DNA from: an uncultured Eubacteriales bacterium
GTDB taxonomy: Bacteria > Bacillota > Clostridia > Oscillospirales > Oscillospiraceae
NCBI GenBank assembly: GCA_900540545.1
Contig: UQGJ01000002.1
Coordinates: 124,001 to 188,000, forward strand
Length of the DNA: 64,000 bases
Direction: 5' to 3'
This document shows, piece by piece, positions 1-7,948 of the stretch. The notes below the pieces were generated by a model, which saw nothing but the letters and a program-made list of their open reading frames with translations, was not told the DNA's origin and did not search any database. A program made the translations under genes and the position numbers. Within the stretch, counting starts at the first letter, position 1; the number at the start of each line of letters is the position of its first letter.

Positions 1-1069
1 CCGCCCTGCGCAGATAGGGCTCGGCGGCGGCGTAGAATGCCTCGGCGGGGAGGGCGCGGAGGTAGTTGGCGTTGAAGTATTTGAGCTTTTCCAGGTCGAA
101 AATGGCGGGGGACTTGGAGATGCCCGCGATGTCGAATACCTTCGCCAGTTCGTCCAGGGTGAAGAACTCCCGCTCGGCATCCGCCCCCTTGGGGGACCAG
201 CCCAGCAGGGCCACGTAGTTCACCACGGCCTCGGAGAGGAAGCCCATGGCCAGCAGGTCCTCGTAGGAGGGGTCGCCGTGGCGCTTGGACATCTTGTTGT
301 GGGCATCCCGCATGACGGGGGAGCAGTGGATGTAGGTGGGCACCTCCCAGCCGAAGGCCTCGTACAGCAGGTTGTACTTGGGGGCGGAGGAGAGGTATTC
401 GCTGCCCCGGACCACGTGGGTGATGCCCATCAGGTGGTCGTCGATGACGTTGGCGAAGTTATAGGTGGGCAGGCCGTCGGATTTGATGAGGACCTGGTCG
501 TCCAGGGTCTCGTTCTCCACGGTGATGTCCCCAAAGACCGCGTCGTGGAAGGTGGTGGAGCCGGTCTTGGGGATGCGCTGGCGGATGACGTAGGGAACTC
601 CGGCGGCCAGCTTTTCGTCTATCTCCTCGGGGGAGAGGTCCCGGCAGTGGCCGTCGTAACCGCCCAGGCCGTTTTCCCCGTGGAGGGCGTCCAGCCGCTC
701 CTTGGTGCAGAAGCAGCGGTAGGCCCCGCCCTTTTCGATGAGCAGCTTAGCGTATCTGCCGTAGGTGTCCCGGCGCTCTGTCTGGATATAGGGGGCCACG
801 GGGCCGCCCAGGTCGGGGCCCTCGTCCCAGGTGAGGCCGCACTTGCGCAGGGTGGCGTAGATGACGTCGGTGGCGCCCTCCACCAGCCGCTCCTGGTCGG
901 TGTCCTCGATGCGCAGGATGAACTTGCCGCCCTGGTTCCGGGCGATGAGCCAGGTGTAGAGCGCGGTGCGCAGGTTGCCCACGTGCATGTAGCCGGTGGG
1001 GGAGGGGGCGAAGCGGGTGCGGACCTCCCCGTGGGGAATACGGGACTCCATATCGTTGAACCAAGTCAT
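1..1069 (-). CDS. gltX: Glutamyl-tRNA synthetase, 3' end cut by window
   Basis: Charges tRNA-Glu with glutamate in the cytosol (class I aminoacyl-tRNA synthetase). The visible part is 356 residues; the C-terminal anticodon-binding region lies off the window. Seen in the sequence: a PSPTGYMHVGN motif near residues 22-32 (HIGH-type ATP site) and KMSKR at about residues 259-263 (KMSKS loop), in the order expected for GltX. The ATG at 1069 lies 14 bases after a GGAGG. An in-frame TTG six bases upstream (1075) would have a better 8-base spacing, so the true start may be two codons longer. It is divergent from trpS and the two promoters overlap. A GluQ-type tRNA-modifying paralog is unlikely because the protein is already longer than that family. 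Confidence 0.96.
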   Translation of the reverse strand, partial: MTWFNDMESRIPHGEVRTRFAPSPTGYMHVGNLRTALYTWLIARNQGGKFILRIEDTDQERLVEGATDVIYATLRKCGLTWDEGPDLGGPVAPYIQTERRDTYGRYAKLLIEKGGAYRCFCTKERLDALHGENGLGGYDGHCRDLSPEEIDEKLAAGVPYVIRQRIPKTGSTTFHDAVFGDITVENETLDDQVLIKSDGLPTYNFANVIDDHLMGITHVVRGSEYLSSAPKYNLLYEAFGWEVPTYIHCSPVMRDAHNKMSKRHGDPSYEDLLAMGFLSEAVVNYVALLGWSPKGADAEREFFTLDELAKVFDIAGISKSPAIFDLEKLKYFNANYLRALPAEAFYAAAEPYLRRA

Positions 1070-1109
1070 ATCCAAGGTGAATTCCTCCAAAAAGTATGGT
1101 GTGGCCTCT

Positions 1110-1138
1110 ATTTTAATGGTATGGGTATCACTTGTCAA
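1110..1138 (-). promoter_or_regulatory. Sigma-A promoter of gltX
   Basis: Read on the minus strand: -35 TTGACA (1133-1138), 17-base spacer, -10 TAAAAT (1110-1115). The predicted start of transcription is near 1103, giving a leader of roughly 35 bases, too short for a T-box. The -35 hexamer overlaps the trpS -35 hexamer almost completely. Confidence 0.75.
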
Positions 1139-1160
1139 GCAATGCCGACTGTGGTATGAT
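1132..1160 (+). promoter_or_regulatory. Sigma-A promoter of trpS
   Basis: -35 TTGTCA (1132-1137), 17-base spacer, -10 TATGAT (1155-1160). Transcription would start near 1167, leaving a leader of about 45 bases before the trpS ATG. That is too short for a T-box or TRAP-type leader. Confidence 0.75.
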
Positions 1161-1210
1161 AAAGCGATGTTTCAACCGGCATTCCCAACTTCTTTTTTGA
1201 GGTGTTTGAT

Positions 1211-2212
1211 ATGGAAAATCAGAAGAAAGTCATTTTTTCCGGGATCCAGCCCAGCGGCGAGCTGCACCTGGGCAACTACATGGGGGCCCTGCGGAACTGG
1301 GTGGCCCTCCAGGATGAGTTTGACTGCGTATACTGCGTAGTGGACGAGCACGCTATCACCGTGCGCCAGGACCCGGCGGGTCTGCGGAAGAAGAGCCTGC
1401 AGCTCTTCGCCCAGCTCATCGCCGCCGGCATTGACCCGGAGAAGTCCATCCTGTTCATCCAGTCCCACGTGCCCGCCCACGCCCAACTAGCCTGGGTACT
1501 GGACTGCTACACCATGTTCGGCGAGCTCTCCCGCATGACCCAGTTCAAGGAAAAGTCCGCCAGCCATGCCGAGAACGTGAACGCGGGCCTGTTCACCTAC
1601 CCGTCCCTGATGGCGGCCGACATCATCCTCTATCAGGCCGACCTGGTGCCCGTGGGCGAGGACCAGAAACAGCACGTGGAGCTGACCCGCAACGTGGCCC
1701 AGCGGTTCAACGGCATCTACGGCGACGTGTTCACCATGCCCGACGCCTATATCCCGCCGGTGGGTGCCCGGGTCATGAGCCTGAACGCCCCGGACAAGAA
1801 AATGAGCAAGTCCATGCCCGACGGGTGCGTCTATCTCATGGACTCACCCGACGACATCATGCGCAAGTTCAAGCGGGCCATCACCGACAGCGACACCGAG
1901 CGCTGCGTCCGCTACGACGAGGAGGCCAAGCCAGGCGTGTCCAACCTGATGGAGATCTACGCCGCCGCCACGGGCAAGAGCTTCGAGGAAATCGAGGCCG
2001 AGTTTGAGGGCAAGGGCTACGGCGCGTTCAAGCCCGCCGTGGGCGAGGCTGTGGTGGAGTTGTTCCGCCCCATCCGGGAGGAGACCGAGCGCATCCTGGC
2101 CGACAAGGAGGGCCTGGAGGCCCTGTACCGCGCCGGAGCCGACAAGGCGGCCCGGGTGGCGGAAAAGACCCTGCGTAAGGTCTATAAAAAGGTGGGCTTC
2201 GTGGCCCGCTGA
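1211..2212 (+). CDS. trpS: Tryptophanyl-tRNA synthetase
   Basis: Charges tRNA-Trp with tryptophan; class Ic synthetase acting in the cytosol. 333 residues, normal for bacterial TrpRS. The HLGN motif sits at residues 19-22 and KMSKS at about 197-201, separated by a typical Rossmann-fold catalytic core. The ATG at 1211 is preferred over an in-frame GTG at 1202 because the GAGG ribosome binding site (1199-1202) overlaps that GTG and is spaced 8 bases from the ATG. It is transcribed from its own promoter. The next gene begins 34 bases downstream with its own ribosome binding site and no obvious terminator, so readthrough is possible. Confidence 0.97.
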   Translation: MENQKKVIFSGIQPSGELHLGNYMGALRNWVALQDEFDCVYCVVDEHAITVRQDPAGLRKKSLQLFAQLIAAGIDPEKSILFIQSHVPAHAQLAWVLDCYTMFGELSRMTQFKEKSASHAENVNAGLFTYPSLMAADIILYQADLVPVGEDQKQHVELTRNVAQRFNGIYGDVFTMPDAYIPPVGARVMSLNAPDKKMSKSMPDGCVYLMDSPDDIMRKFKRAITDSDTERCVRYDEEAKPGVSNLMEIYAAATGKSFEEIEAEFEGKGYGAFKPAVGEAVVELFRPIREETERILADKEGLEALYRAGADKAARVAEKTLRKVYKKVGFVAR

Positions 2213-2246
2213 CGGGTACGGGTCTTGATAAGGAGCAATCGTACCA

Positions 2247-3347
2247 ATGAATATAGAATTACGGGAGATCGGCTGGGTGGCCGTGGCCCTGGTGCTGTCC
2301 ATGCTGGTGGCCTTCGTCTCCACCCCCCTGGTGAAGAATCTGGCCCAAAAGGTGGGCGCGGTGGACGTGCCCAAGGATGCCAGACGGATGCACGACCACC
2401 CCATTCCCCGCATGGGCGGTCTGGCTATCTTTTTCGGCTTTATGCTCAGTGTACTGCTCTTTGTGGAGCTGACGCCCCAAATCAAGGGGATGCTGTTGGG
2501 GGCCGTTATCATCGTGGTGCTGGGCATCTTCGACGACATCTACTCTCTGCGGGCTTGGTTCAAGTTCATCGTCCAAATCGTGGCGGCCCTGGTGGCCGTC
2601 TGCTCCGGCAACGTGGTGGAGTGGCTCTCCAACCCCAATATTTTCAGCCCCAATCCCTGGTGGAACCTGGGGGCGCTGTCTATCCCCTTCACCGTGATCT
2701 GGATCGTGGCTATCACCAACGCCGTCAACCTCATCGACGGCCTGGACGGCCTGGCCTGCGGCGTGTCCACCATTAGCTCCATGACCCTGCTGGTCATCGC
2801 CCTGGTGGTGCCGGAGCCCACGGTGGCCATCCTCATGGCGGCCCTGGCCGGAGGTTGTATCGGATTTTTGCCTTACAACCTGAACCCAGCCAAAATCTTT
2901 ATGGGGGACACCGGGTCCACCTTCCTTGGCTTCATCCTGGCGGTGGTGTCCATCCAGGGGCTGTTCAAGCTCTATACCATCATCTCCTTTGTGGTGCCCT
3001 TCCTCATGCTGGGTCTGCCCATCTTCGACACGGCCTTCGCCTTCATCCGCCGCATCGCCCACGGGCAGAACCCCATGTCCCCGGACCGCAGCCACGTCCA
3101 TCACCGGCTCATCGACATGGGCCTGGACCAGAAGCAGGCGGTGGCGGTGCTGTACGTTATCAGCGCCATCCTGGGCCTCAGCGCCGTGGTGCTGACCACC
3201 AGCGGCGAGCTGAAGGCCATGCTGCTCCTGCTGGCCCTCTGCGCCGCTGGGGCGGTGTCCGCCCGGCTGTTCCTGGGCAATAACAAGAAGAAAAACGGCG
3301 GCGGCAAGGACGAGACGCCGGACGAGGAGGATGACCCCCATGCGTAA
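2247..3347 (+). CDS. WecA/TagO-like undecaprenyl-phosphate sugar-1-P transferase
   Basis: Polytopic membrane protein of the MraY/WecA superfamily, 366 residues. Family members transfer GlcNAc-1-phosphate (or a related sugar phosphate) from UDP-sugar to undecaprenyl phosphate, the first step of teichoic acid or other wall glycopolymer synthesis. Visible family motifs are the cytoplasmic Asp cluster FDDIYSL, the NAVNLIDGLDGL loop, and SPDRSHVHHRL near the end of the catalytic region, which resembles the His-rich motif that separates WecA/TagO from MraY. The C-terminus is a charged Lys/Glu/Asp tail. It overlaps the start of wecB by 8 bases, so the two are translationally coupled and probably feed the same glycopolymer. 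The exact sugar cannot be read from sequence. Confidence 0.9.
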   Translation: MNIELREIGWVAVALVLSMLVAFVSTPLVKNLAQKVGAVDVPKDARRMHDHPIPRMGGLAIFFGFMLSVLLFVELTPQIKGMLLGAVIIVVLGIFDDIYSLRAWFKFIVQIVAALVAVCSGNVVEWLSNPNIFSPNPWWNLGALSIPFTVIWIVAITNAVNLIDGLDGLACGVSTISSMTLLVIALVVPEPTVAILMAALAGGCIGFLPYNLNPAKIFMGDTGSTFLGFILAVVSIQGLFKLYTIISFVVPFLMLGLPIFDTAFAFIRRIAHGQNPMSPDRSHVHHRLIDMGLDQKQAVAVLYVISAILGLSAVVLTTSGELKAMLLLLALCAAGAVSARLFLGNNKKKNGGGKDETPDEEDDPHA

Positions 3348-4488
3348 GGTCCGCGTCATGACCATCTTCGGCACCCGGCCCGAAGCCATCAAAATGGCCC
3401 CTCTTGTGGGGGAACTGGCCGCCCGGCCGGACATGGAAAGCCTCTGCTGCGTCACGGCCCAGCACCGGGAGATGCTGGACTCTGTGCTGGAGATTTTCAA
3501 GCTCAAGCCTGACTATGACCTGAACATCATGGAGCCCCGGCAGACCCTGTCCACCATCACCAGCAAGTGCCTGCTGGGGGTGGAGCGGGTCCTCCAGGAG
3601 GCCCGGCCCGACCTGGTCCTGGTCCACGGGGATACCTCTACCACCTTTTCCGCCGCCCTGGCGGCCTTTTACCAGCAGGTGATGGTGGGCCACGTGGAGG
3701 CCGGCCTGCGGACCTGGGACAAATACTCCCCCTTCCCGGAGGAGATGAACCGGACCATGACCGGCGACATCGCCGACCTCCATTTCTGCCCCACGGCGGC
3801 CAACCGGGAGAACCTCCGGCGGGAGGGCATCGCCGAGGGGGTGTTCGTCACCGGCAACACGGTGATTGACGCCCTGCGGACAACCGTTGTAAAGGATTAC
3901 CGCTTTGCAACAGAATTGCTGAATGCGCTGGAGTATGACCGCAAAAAGGTCATCTTGGTGACCTGCCACCGCCGGGAGAACTACGGCCAGCCCATGGAGC
4001 ATATCATGGGCGCCCTGCGCCGTCTGGCCGAGACCTTCCCGGAGGCGGAGCTGGTCTACCCGGTCCACCTGTCGCCGGTGGTCCAGGAGGCGGCCCACAA
4101 GGGGCTGGACGGCCTGTCCAACGTCCATCTGATCGCCCCCCTCACCGCCGACGAGATGCACAACCTGATGGCCCGGTGCTACCTGGTCATGACGGATTCC
4201 GGCGGGCTCCAGGAGGAGGCCCCCGCCCTGGGCAAGCCGGTGCTTGTCCTCCGCCGGGAGACCGAGCGGCCCGAGGCCGTGGAGGCGGGGACCGTGCAGA
4301 TGGCGGGGACGGAGAAGACGGAGATTTTCCGCATGGCCTCCCGCCTCCTGTCGGACGAGGCGGCCTACGCGGCCATGGCCCACGCAGTGAATCCCTACGG
4401 CGATGGCCACGCCTGCCGCAGGATTGCCGACGCCATTGAGTGGAAATTCGGCCTCCGCCAGGACAAGCCGGAGGAATTCAACGCCTGA
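3340..4488 (+). CDS. wecB: UDP-N-acetylglucosamine 2-epimerase (non-hydrolysing)
   Basis: Interconverts UDP-GlcNAc and UDP-ManNAc, supplying ManNAc for wall polymers such as linkage units. 382 residues with a GT-B fold. Recognisable motifs are FGTRPEAIKMAP at the N-terminus, HVEAGLRTWDKYSPFPEEMNR (residues about 115-135) and the C-terminal TDSGGLQEEAP nucleotide-binding segment. The ATG at 3340 is chosen over the one at 3331 because the GGAGG inside the upstream gene is 9 bases from it. It overlaps the WecA-like gene by 8 bases, supporting joint function. Confidence 0.95.
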   Translation: MRKVRVMTIFGTRPEAIKMAPLVGELAARPDMESLCCVTAQHREMLDSVLEIFKLKPDYDLNIMEPRQTLSTITSKCLLGVERVLQEARPDLVLVHGDTSTTFSAALAAFYQQVMVGHVEAGLRTWDKYSPFPEEMNRTMTGDIADLHFCPTAANRENLRREGIAEGVFVTGNTVIDALRTTVVKDYRFATELLNALEYDRKKVILVTCHRRENYGQPMEHIMGALRRLAETFPEAELVYPVHLSPVVQEAAHKGLDGLSNVHLIAPLTADEMHNLMARCYLVMTDSGGLQEEAPALGKPVLVLRRETERPEAVEAGTVQMAGTEKTEIFRMASRLLSDEAAYAAMAHAVNPYGDGHACRRIADAIEWKFGLRQDKPEEFNA

Positions 4489-4519
4489 GCAGAAACCGCC
4501 GTGAGGGGAGGGGCGCGCC

Positions 4520-5305
4520 ATGGGGCAGAAGAACAAGTTCATCTTTTCCATTCTCATCGCCCTGGTCATCGTGGCGGCGGTGTTCGCCAGCTTTGGCTTG
4601 AACCTGTTTAACGGCGGCACCCCTGAAATCGTCATGCCCGTCCTGACCCCCTCTGGGAGTGGGGACGACGTAGGCGGGAACGTGGGTGGAAGCGGGGCGT
4701 TCCTCCAGGTGGAGGTCACCCCGGAGACGGTACAGAACATCATTGAAAAGACCCTGGAGCGCTGGCCCAGTTACAGCCGCACCATCACCCTGGAGGTGGC
4801 GGCGGGGGAGGGCGAGATGCGGACTTTCACCGCCCAGGTATGGGTGGACGGCGGCTGGACCCGTGTGGACATGACCCAGCCTGTCCAGCCCATGGGGACC
4901 CAGCACACCATCGTGGGGGACGGGACGCTGTACCGCTGGTATGGCGGAAGCGCCTCCGTCAGCAGCTGGCCCGCCGACGACCCGCGCGCCCCGGACCTGG
5001 CCCAGCGTATCCCGACCTATCAGGATATTCTGGACTTGGAGCCGGAGCGCATCGTGGACGCCGGTTATGTGGAGCGGGACGGGATGCCCTGCGTCTACGT
5101 GGAGACGGAAGTGGACGAATTGGGCTATTTGGAGCGATACTGGGTGTCGGTGAACAGCGGCCTGCTGGTGGCCGCCGAGACCGACAAGGACGGCCAGGTG
5201 GTTCTGCGCATGGGCTCCTCCTCCGTCAACGCCCTGGCCCTGGCCGAGATGGACTTCTCCCTGCCGGACGGCACCGTCCTCCACGTGGCCGAGACGGGGG
5301 ACTAG
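4520..5305 (+). CDS. Secreted or membrane-anchored protein, unknown
   Basis: 261 residues. The first ~30 residues are a short basic start followed by one hydrophobic helix, consistent with an uncleaved signal anchor; no lipobox Cys is seen. A Gly/Ser-rich linker (about residues 45-60) precedes an extracytoplasmic domain of mostly beta character, with tryptophans, a TYQDILDLEPERI segment and a repeated pattern of short charged strands. The overall look (lipoprotein-carrier-like, LolA/LppX style) is only an impression; no catalytic motif is visible. It follows wecB by 31 bases with its own GGAGG site, so it may be co-transcribed with the wall-precursor genes. Its stop codon overlaps the convergent gene by four bases (CTAG). 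Confidence 0.75.
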   Translation: MGQKNKFIFSILIALVIVAAVFASFGLNLFNGGTPEIVMPVLTPSGSGDDVGGNVGGSGAFLQVEVTPETVQNIIEKTLERWPSYSRTITLEVAAGEGEMRTFTAQVWVDGGWTRVDMTQPVQPMGTQHTIVGDGTLYRWYGGSASVSSWPADDPRAPDLAQRIPTYQDILDLEPERIVDAGYVERDGMPCVYVETEVDELGYLERYWVSVNSGLLVAAETDKDGQVVLRMGSSSVNALALAEMDFSLPDGTVLHVAETGD

Positions 5306-5760
5306 GGCGCGGCATCCTTCTCTTTCTTGTCTTTCCCCCCCAGGCCGAACAGAAGCAGAAGGCCCAGGGTGATGACCAGCTCCAGGTCGTCGCCGTCGAT
5401 AAAGAGGAACAGGATGATGAGCAGCAGCAGGATGTCGCCCGTATCCAGGTCCTCCAATTTGAAGTTTTTCAGCAGGCCGGACAGCCAGGTCGGCTTTTTC
5501 TCGCCGGGAGCCGCCCCCCATATGGGAGGCGGCTGTTGATTATGCGGCCCTTGGGGTTCCTGAGGCCCGTGGCGGGGCGGCTGATGATGGGGCTGGCCCT
5601 CCTGGTGGGGCCGCGGCTGCTCCGGCGGCGGGCCGGGAGGCGGGGGCGGCGGCGCCTGGACCGGCGGCCGCTCGGCGGGCTCCGGGGGACGGAAGGAGGG
5701 GGCGTCCTCCTCCACCACCCGGGTGTAGGCCGTGCCGTTCGGGATGTAGCGGTTATACAT
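5302..5760 (-). CDS. Proline-rich membrane-associated protein, unknown
   Basis: 152 residues in three parts. A short N-terminal segment starts MYNRYIPNG. A long Pro/Gln/His-rich low-complexity stretch spans about residues 25-85. A C-terminal segment has one or two strongly hydrophobic helices (ILLLLIILFLF and VITLGLLLLFGLG) split by an acidic DGDD turn and closed by a Lys-rich tail. The design suggests an inner-membrane hairpin with a flexible cytoplasmic or external arm. GGAGG lies 8 bases before the ATG. It is the last gene of a three-gene minus-strand unit and overlaps the preceding gene by 8 bases. No function is recognised. Confidence 0.7.
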   Translation of the reverse strand: MYNRYIPNGTAYTRVVEEDAPSFRPPEPAERPPVQAPPPPPPGPPPEQPRPHQEGQPHHQPPRHGPQEPQGPHNQQPPPIWGAAPGEKKPTWLSGLLKNFKLEDLDTGDILLLLIILFLFIDGDDLELVITLGLLLLFGLGGKDKKEKDAAP

Positions 5761-6283
5761 GCTCTTCGCCTCCCCCTGAATCTTTCAGTACATGCAGGGC
5801 GATCCGGATGACCCGGGACAGCTTGGCGATTTGAACGGCCCGGTCCACCTTTGCAAAGCGCTCCTCCTTGACAAAGGGGCGCAGGGCCATCAACAGGGCG
5901 GTCTTGCGGTCGTCCGTGCTGTTGAACTCCGACAAAAGCCGCATCCCGGTCTGAATGAGACGGGGGTCCAAATCTCCCAGCGCCGCCAGGGGATTCCCCG
6001 CCGGGGCCGACGTGCTGGCCGGTGCGCTTTGCCCGCCGCCGGTCAGGCTGCCCAGGATGCCCATCAGGCCGGAGAGGTCCGGCATGGCGGCCGCCGGCTG
6101 GGCCGGAGCCGCCACGGCGGGCGGCTGTGGGGCGGGCTCCGGCGAAGCGGGGGACTCCGCCGCCTGTGGCGGCTGCCCATCGCCCCCGTCCCCGCTGAGG
6201 GCGCGGGCGATGGACATGATTTGTCCCATGGCCTCCGGGTTGCCGAGGACGGCATTTAGTTTCTCCGAAAATTCATCGGCCAT
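5753..6283 (-). CDS. Small protein with helical ends and Pro/Ala linker, unknown
   Basis: 176 residues. An N-terminal helical segment (MADEFSEKLNAVLGNPEAMG, then a small-residue helix) is followed by a Pro/Ala-rich linker of about 60 residues. A C-terminal helical domain (LDPRLIQTGMRLLSEFNSTD and a following basic helix) may be an interaction module. There is no signal peptide or membrane segment and no catalytic motif. GGAGGG lies 7 bases before the ATG. It is the middle gene of a tightly packed trio, 21 bases after the 88-residue gene and overlapping the membrane gene downstream. Co-translation suggests the three proteins work together, possibly with the membrane partner as anchor (inference). 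Confidence 0.72.
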   Translation of the reverse strand: MADEFSEKLNAVLGNPEAMGQIMSIARALSGDGGDGQPPQAAESPASPEPAPQPPAVAAPAQPAAAMPDLSGLMGILGSLTGGGQSAPASTSAPAGNPLAALGDLDPRLIQTGMRLLSEFNSTDDRKTALLMALRPFVKEERFAKVDRAVQIAKLSRVIRIALHVLKDSGGGEEHV

Positions 6284-6304
6284 GGGGTTCCCTCCTTGTC
6301 GTGC

Positions 6305-6571
6305 TTACTTGCCCTGGACGCTCTTATTGATGCGCTCCACCACCTTGGCGCCGCCGGGGTCTTTCATCAGCCGGTCCAGAAGGCCCTGGAGTTGGCTGGC
6401 GTCCCCCTTCATGGCGGCCTCGGCGGCGGATTTCAGGCCGCCGCTCTGGTTAAGCATATTCATCAGCGCCTGGGTGTCCGGGGATTTGACCAGCTGTTCC
6501 ACCGTGGCCTTATCCTTGAGGAGCTTTGCCGCCTGGGGACTGTTCAAAATGTTGTCGGGCTGCTTCGCCAT
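6305..6571 (-). CDS. Small helical protein, unknown
   Basis: 88 residues, entirely helical in appearance: MAKQPDNILNSPQAAKLLKD followed by repeated short helices with a SPDTQALMNMLNQ segment and a KDPGGAKVVERINKSVQGK tail. The repeated 'SP-x-x-Q/A...L' helices resemble each other and the N-terminus of the next gene's product (both have a helix, an N/S-P-x-A turn and an Ala/Met-rich helix), hinting at a shared fold. GGAGGG precedes the ATG at good spacing. It is the first gene of the minus-strand trio and is divergent from the phosphodiesterase at 6645. No function is recognised. Confidence 0.72.
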   Translation of the reverse strand: MAKQPDNILNSPQAAKLLKDKATVEQLVKSPDTQALMNMLNQSGGLKSAAEAAMKGDASQLQGLLDRLMKDPGGAKVVERINKSVQGK

Positions 6572-6644
6572 ATCGTTCCCTCCGTTGTCAGTCTATGAAT
6601 GGGTTCAAAGTATTATATGTGCGTCAGGAACGAAGGTGACTGGA

Positions 6645-7106
6645 TTGAAAATCGTCGTTTTTTCCGATTCCCATGGAAACGTGGAAAATATGGAGGCCGT
6701 GGTCCGGCGGGAGGACCCCTATCTGGTCCTCCATTTAGGGGACCTGTGCCGGGACTTCGAGGAATTGCAGCGCCGGTTCCCCAGCCGGACCATGCAGAAC
6801 GTCTGCGGCAACTGCGACGGCTTCACCGAGACTCCGGACCAGCGGGTCCTGCGGGTGGAGGGCCGCCGCATCCTGATGATGCACGGCCACCGCTACCGGG
6901 TCAAAGCGGACTACGGCCCCGCCGTCTGGGCCGCCCGGGAGCAGGAGGCCGACATCCTGCTGTTCGGCCACACCCACGTGCCCTACTGCGAGCAGGTGGA
7001 CGGCCTGTGGGTGATGAACCCCGGCTCCTGCCGGGGCTATGGGGCCAGCTACGGTGTGATTTTACTGGAAAAAGAGCGCACGATGTGCTATACTGCCCTG
7101 GTATAG
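6645..7106 (+). CDS. YfcE/MJ0936-type metallophosphodiesterase
   Basis: 153 residues, the usual length for this family of dimetal phosphodiesterases; the natural substrate is generally unknown. Motifs seen: D-x-H in FSDSHGN (residues 7-12), the GDLCRD metal-binding segment, the GNCD motif (NVCGNCDG), MMHGHRY and the closing GHTHVP with NPGS after it. All metal ligands of the calcineurin-like fold are present. The start is taken as TTG at 6645, 8 bases after GAAGG, because homologs begin with MKIVVFSD; a GTG at 6636 is an alternative. It is divergent from the small-protein trio and followed by coaX 30 bases on. Confidence 0.88.
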   Translation: MKIVVFSDSHGNVENMEAVVRREDPYLVLHLGDLCRDFEELQRRFPSRTMQNVCGNCDGFTETPDQRVLRVEGRRILMMHGHRYRVKADYGPAVWAAREQEADILLFGHTHVPYCEQVDGLWVMNPGSCRGYGASYGVILLEKERTMCYTALV

Positions 7107-7136
7107 CTCCCGATTCTTTGGTAAGGTGGGATTTCA

Positions 7137-7919
7137 ATGCTGCTGGCAATCGACGTGGGCAACACTAATATGGTATTCGGGATGTTCGACGGGGAGACCT
7201 TGACCGGGAGCTTTCGGCTGATGACCGACTCCAACCGGACCTCTGACGAGATCGGCCTGATGGCCTGGGAGTATTTCCAGCGCTTCGGCCTGCGGACGGA
7301 GGATGTGGAGGACGTCATCATCGCCTCGGTGGTGCCCCCCGTGATGCACACCCTCACCAACGCCATCATGAAATACTTCGACCGCACGCCTCTGGTAGTG
7401 GACGACGGGGTGGATCCCGGCCTGCCCTACGGCGTGAAGAGTGACGAGCGCCTGGGCCCCGACCGGGCCGTGGCCGACGTGGCCGCCATGGCCAAGTACG
7501 GCGCGCCCGTTATCGTCCTGGACTTCGGTACCGCCACCACCTTGGACGCGGTGAGCCGGGAGGGGACCTACCTGGGCGGCTGCATCACCGCCGGGGTACG
7601 CCTGATGACCGAGGCCCTCTTTCAAAAGACCGCCCATCTGCCCAACGTGGAGCTGGCTATGCCGGAGACGGCCCTGGGCAGTACCGCTGTGGGCCAGATA
7701 CAGGCGGGCGCGGTGATGGGCTACGTGGGCTCCATGGAATATCTGATTCGCCGGGCCAAGGAGGAGATGGGCTACCCCGCGGACGAGATCAAGGTGGTGG
7801 CTACCGGCGGGCTGGCCCGGATGGTGGCCCAGAATACCGCCATGATCGACATCGTGGACAGCCAGCTGGTGCTGGACGGACTGCGTATCATCTATCAGAA
7901 CTATAAAGCGGGGCAATGA
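7137..7919 (+). CDS. coaX: Type III pantothenate kinase
   Basis: Phosphorylates pantothenate in the first step of coenzyme A synthesis. 260 residues, normal for CoaX. It has the ASKHA-fold N-terminal phosphate loop LAIDVGNTN (residues 3-11), a GPDR motif (LGPDRAVAD, about 102-110) and the DFGTATTLDAV segment carrying the second phosphate-binding region. Its TGA overlaps an ATG at 7916, but the MATE gene downstream is better started at 7949. Confidence 0.96.
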   Translation: MLLAIDVGNTNMVFGMFDGETLTGSFRLMTDSNRTSDEIGLMAWEYFQRFGLRTEDVEDVIIASVVPPVMHTLTNAIMKYFDRTPLVVDDGVDPGLPYGVKSDERLGPDRAVADVAAMAKYGAPVIVLDFGTATTLDAVSREGTYLGGCITAGVRLMTEALFQKTAHLPNVELAMPETALGSTAVGQIQAGAVMGYVGSMEYLIRRAKEEMGYPADEIKVVATGGLARMVAQNTAMIDIVDSQLVLDGLRIIYQNYKAGQ

Positions 7920-7948
7920 CCCCGCCGAGAGAAAGGGGAGAGGAGACC

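Noticed and set aside
278..1159. A long plus-strand open frame over the gltX region
   Set aside because: It is antisense to the clearly recognisable glutamyl-tRNA synthetase (HVGN and KMSKR motifs) and its own translation is low-complexity Gly/Val-rich, typical of a GC-rich shadow frame.
1070..1210. T-box or other riboswitch for the synthetase genes
   Set aside because: Both leaders predicted from the promoters are under 50 bases, too short for a T-box.
3331..3339. ATG at 3331 as the wecB start
   Set aside because: The GGAGG lies immediately before it with no usable spacing, whereas it is 9 bases from the ATG at 3340.
3178..4743. A 521-codon minus-strand frame over wecB
   Set aside because: The plus strand holds wecB with all family motifs; the minus frame has no recognisable domain and is a GC-rich shadow.
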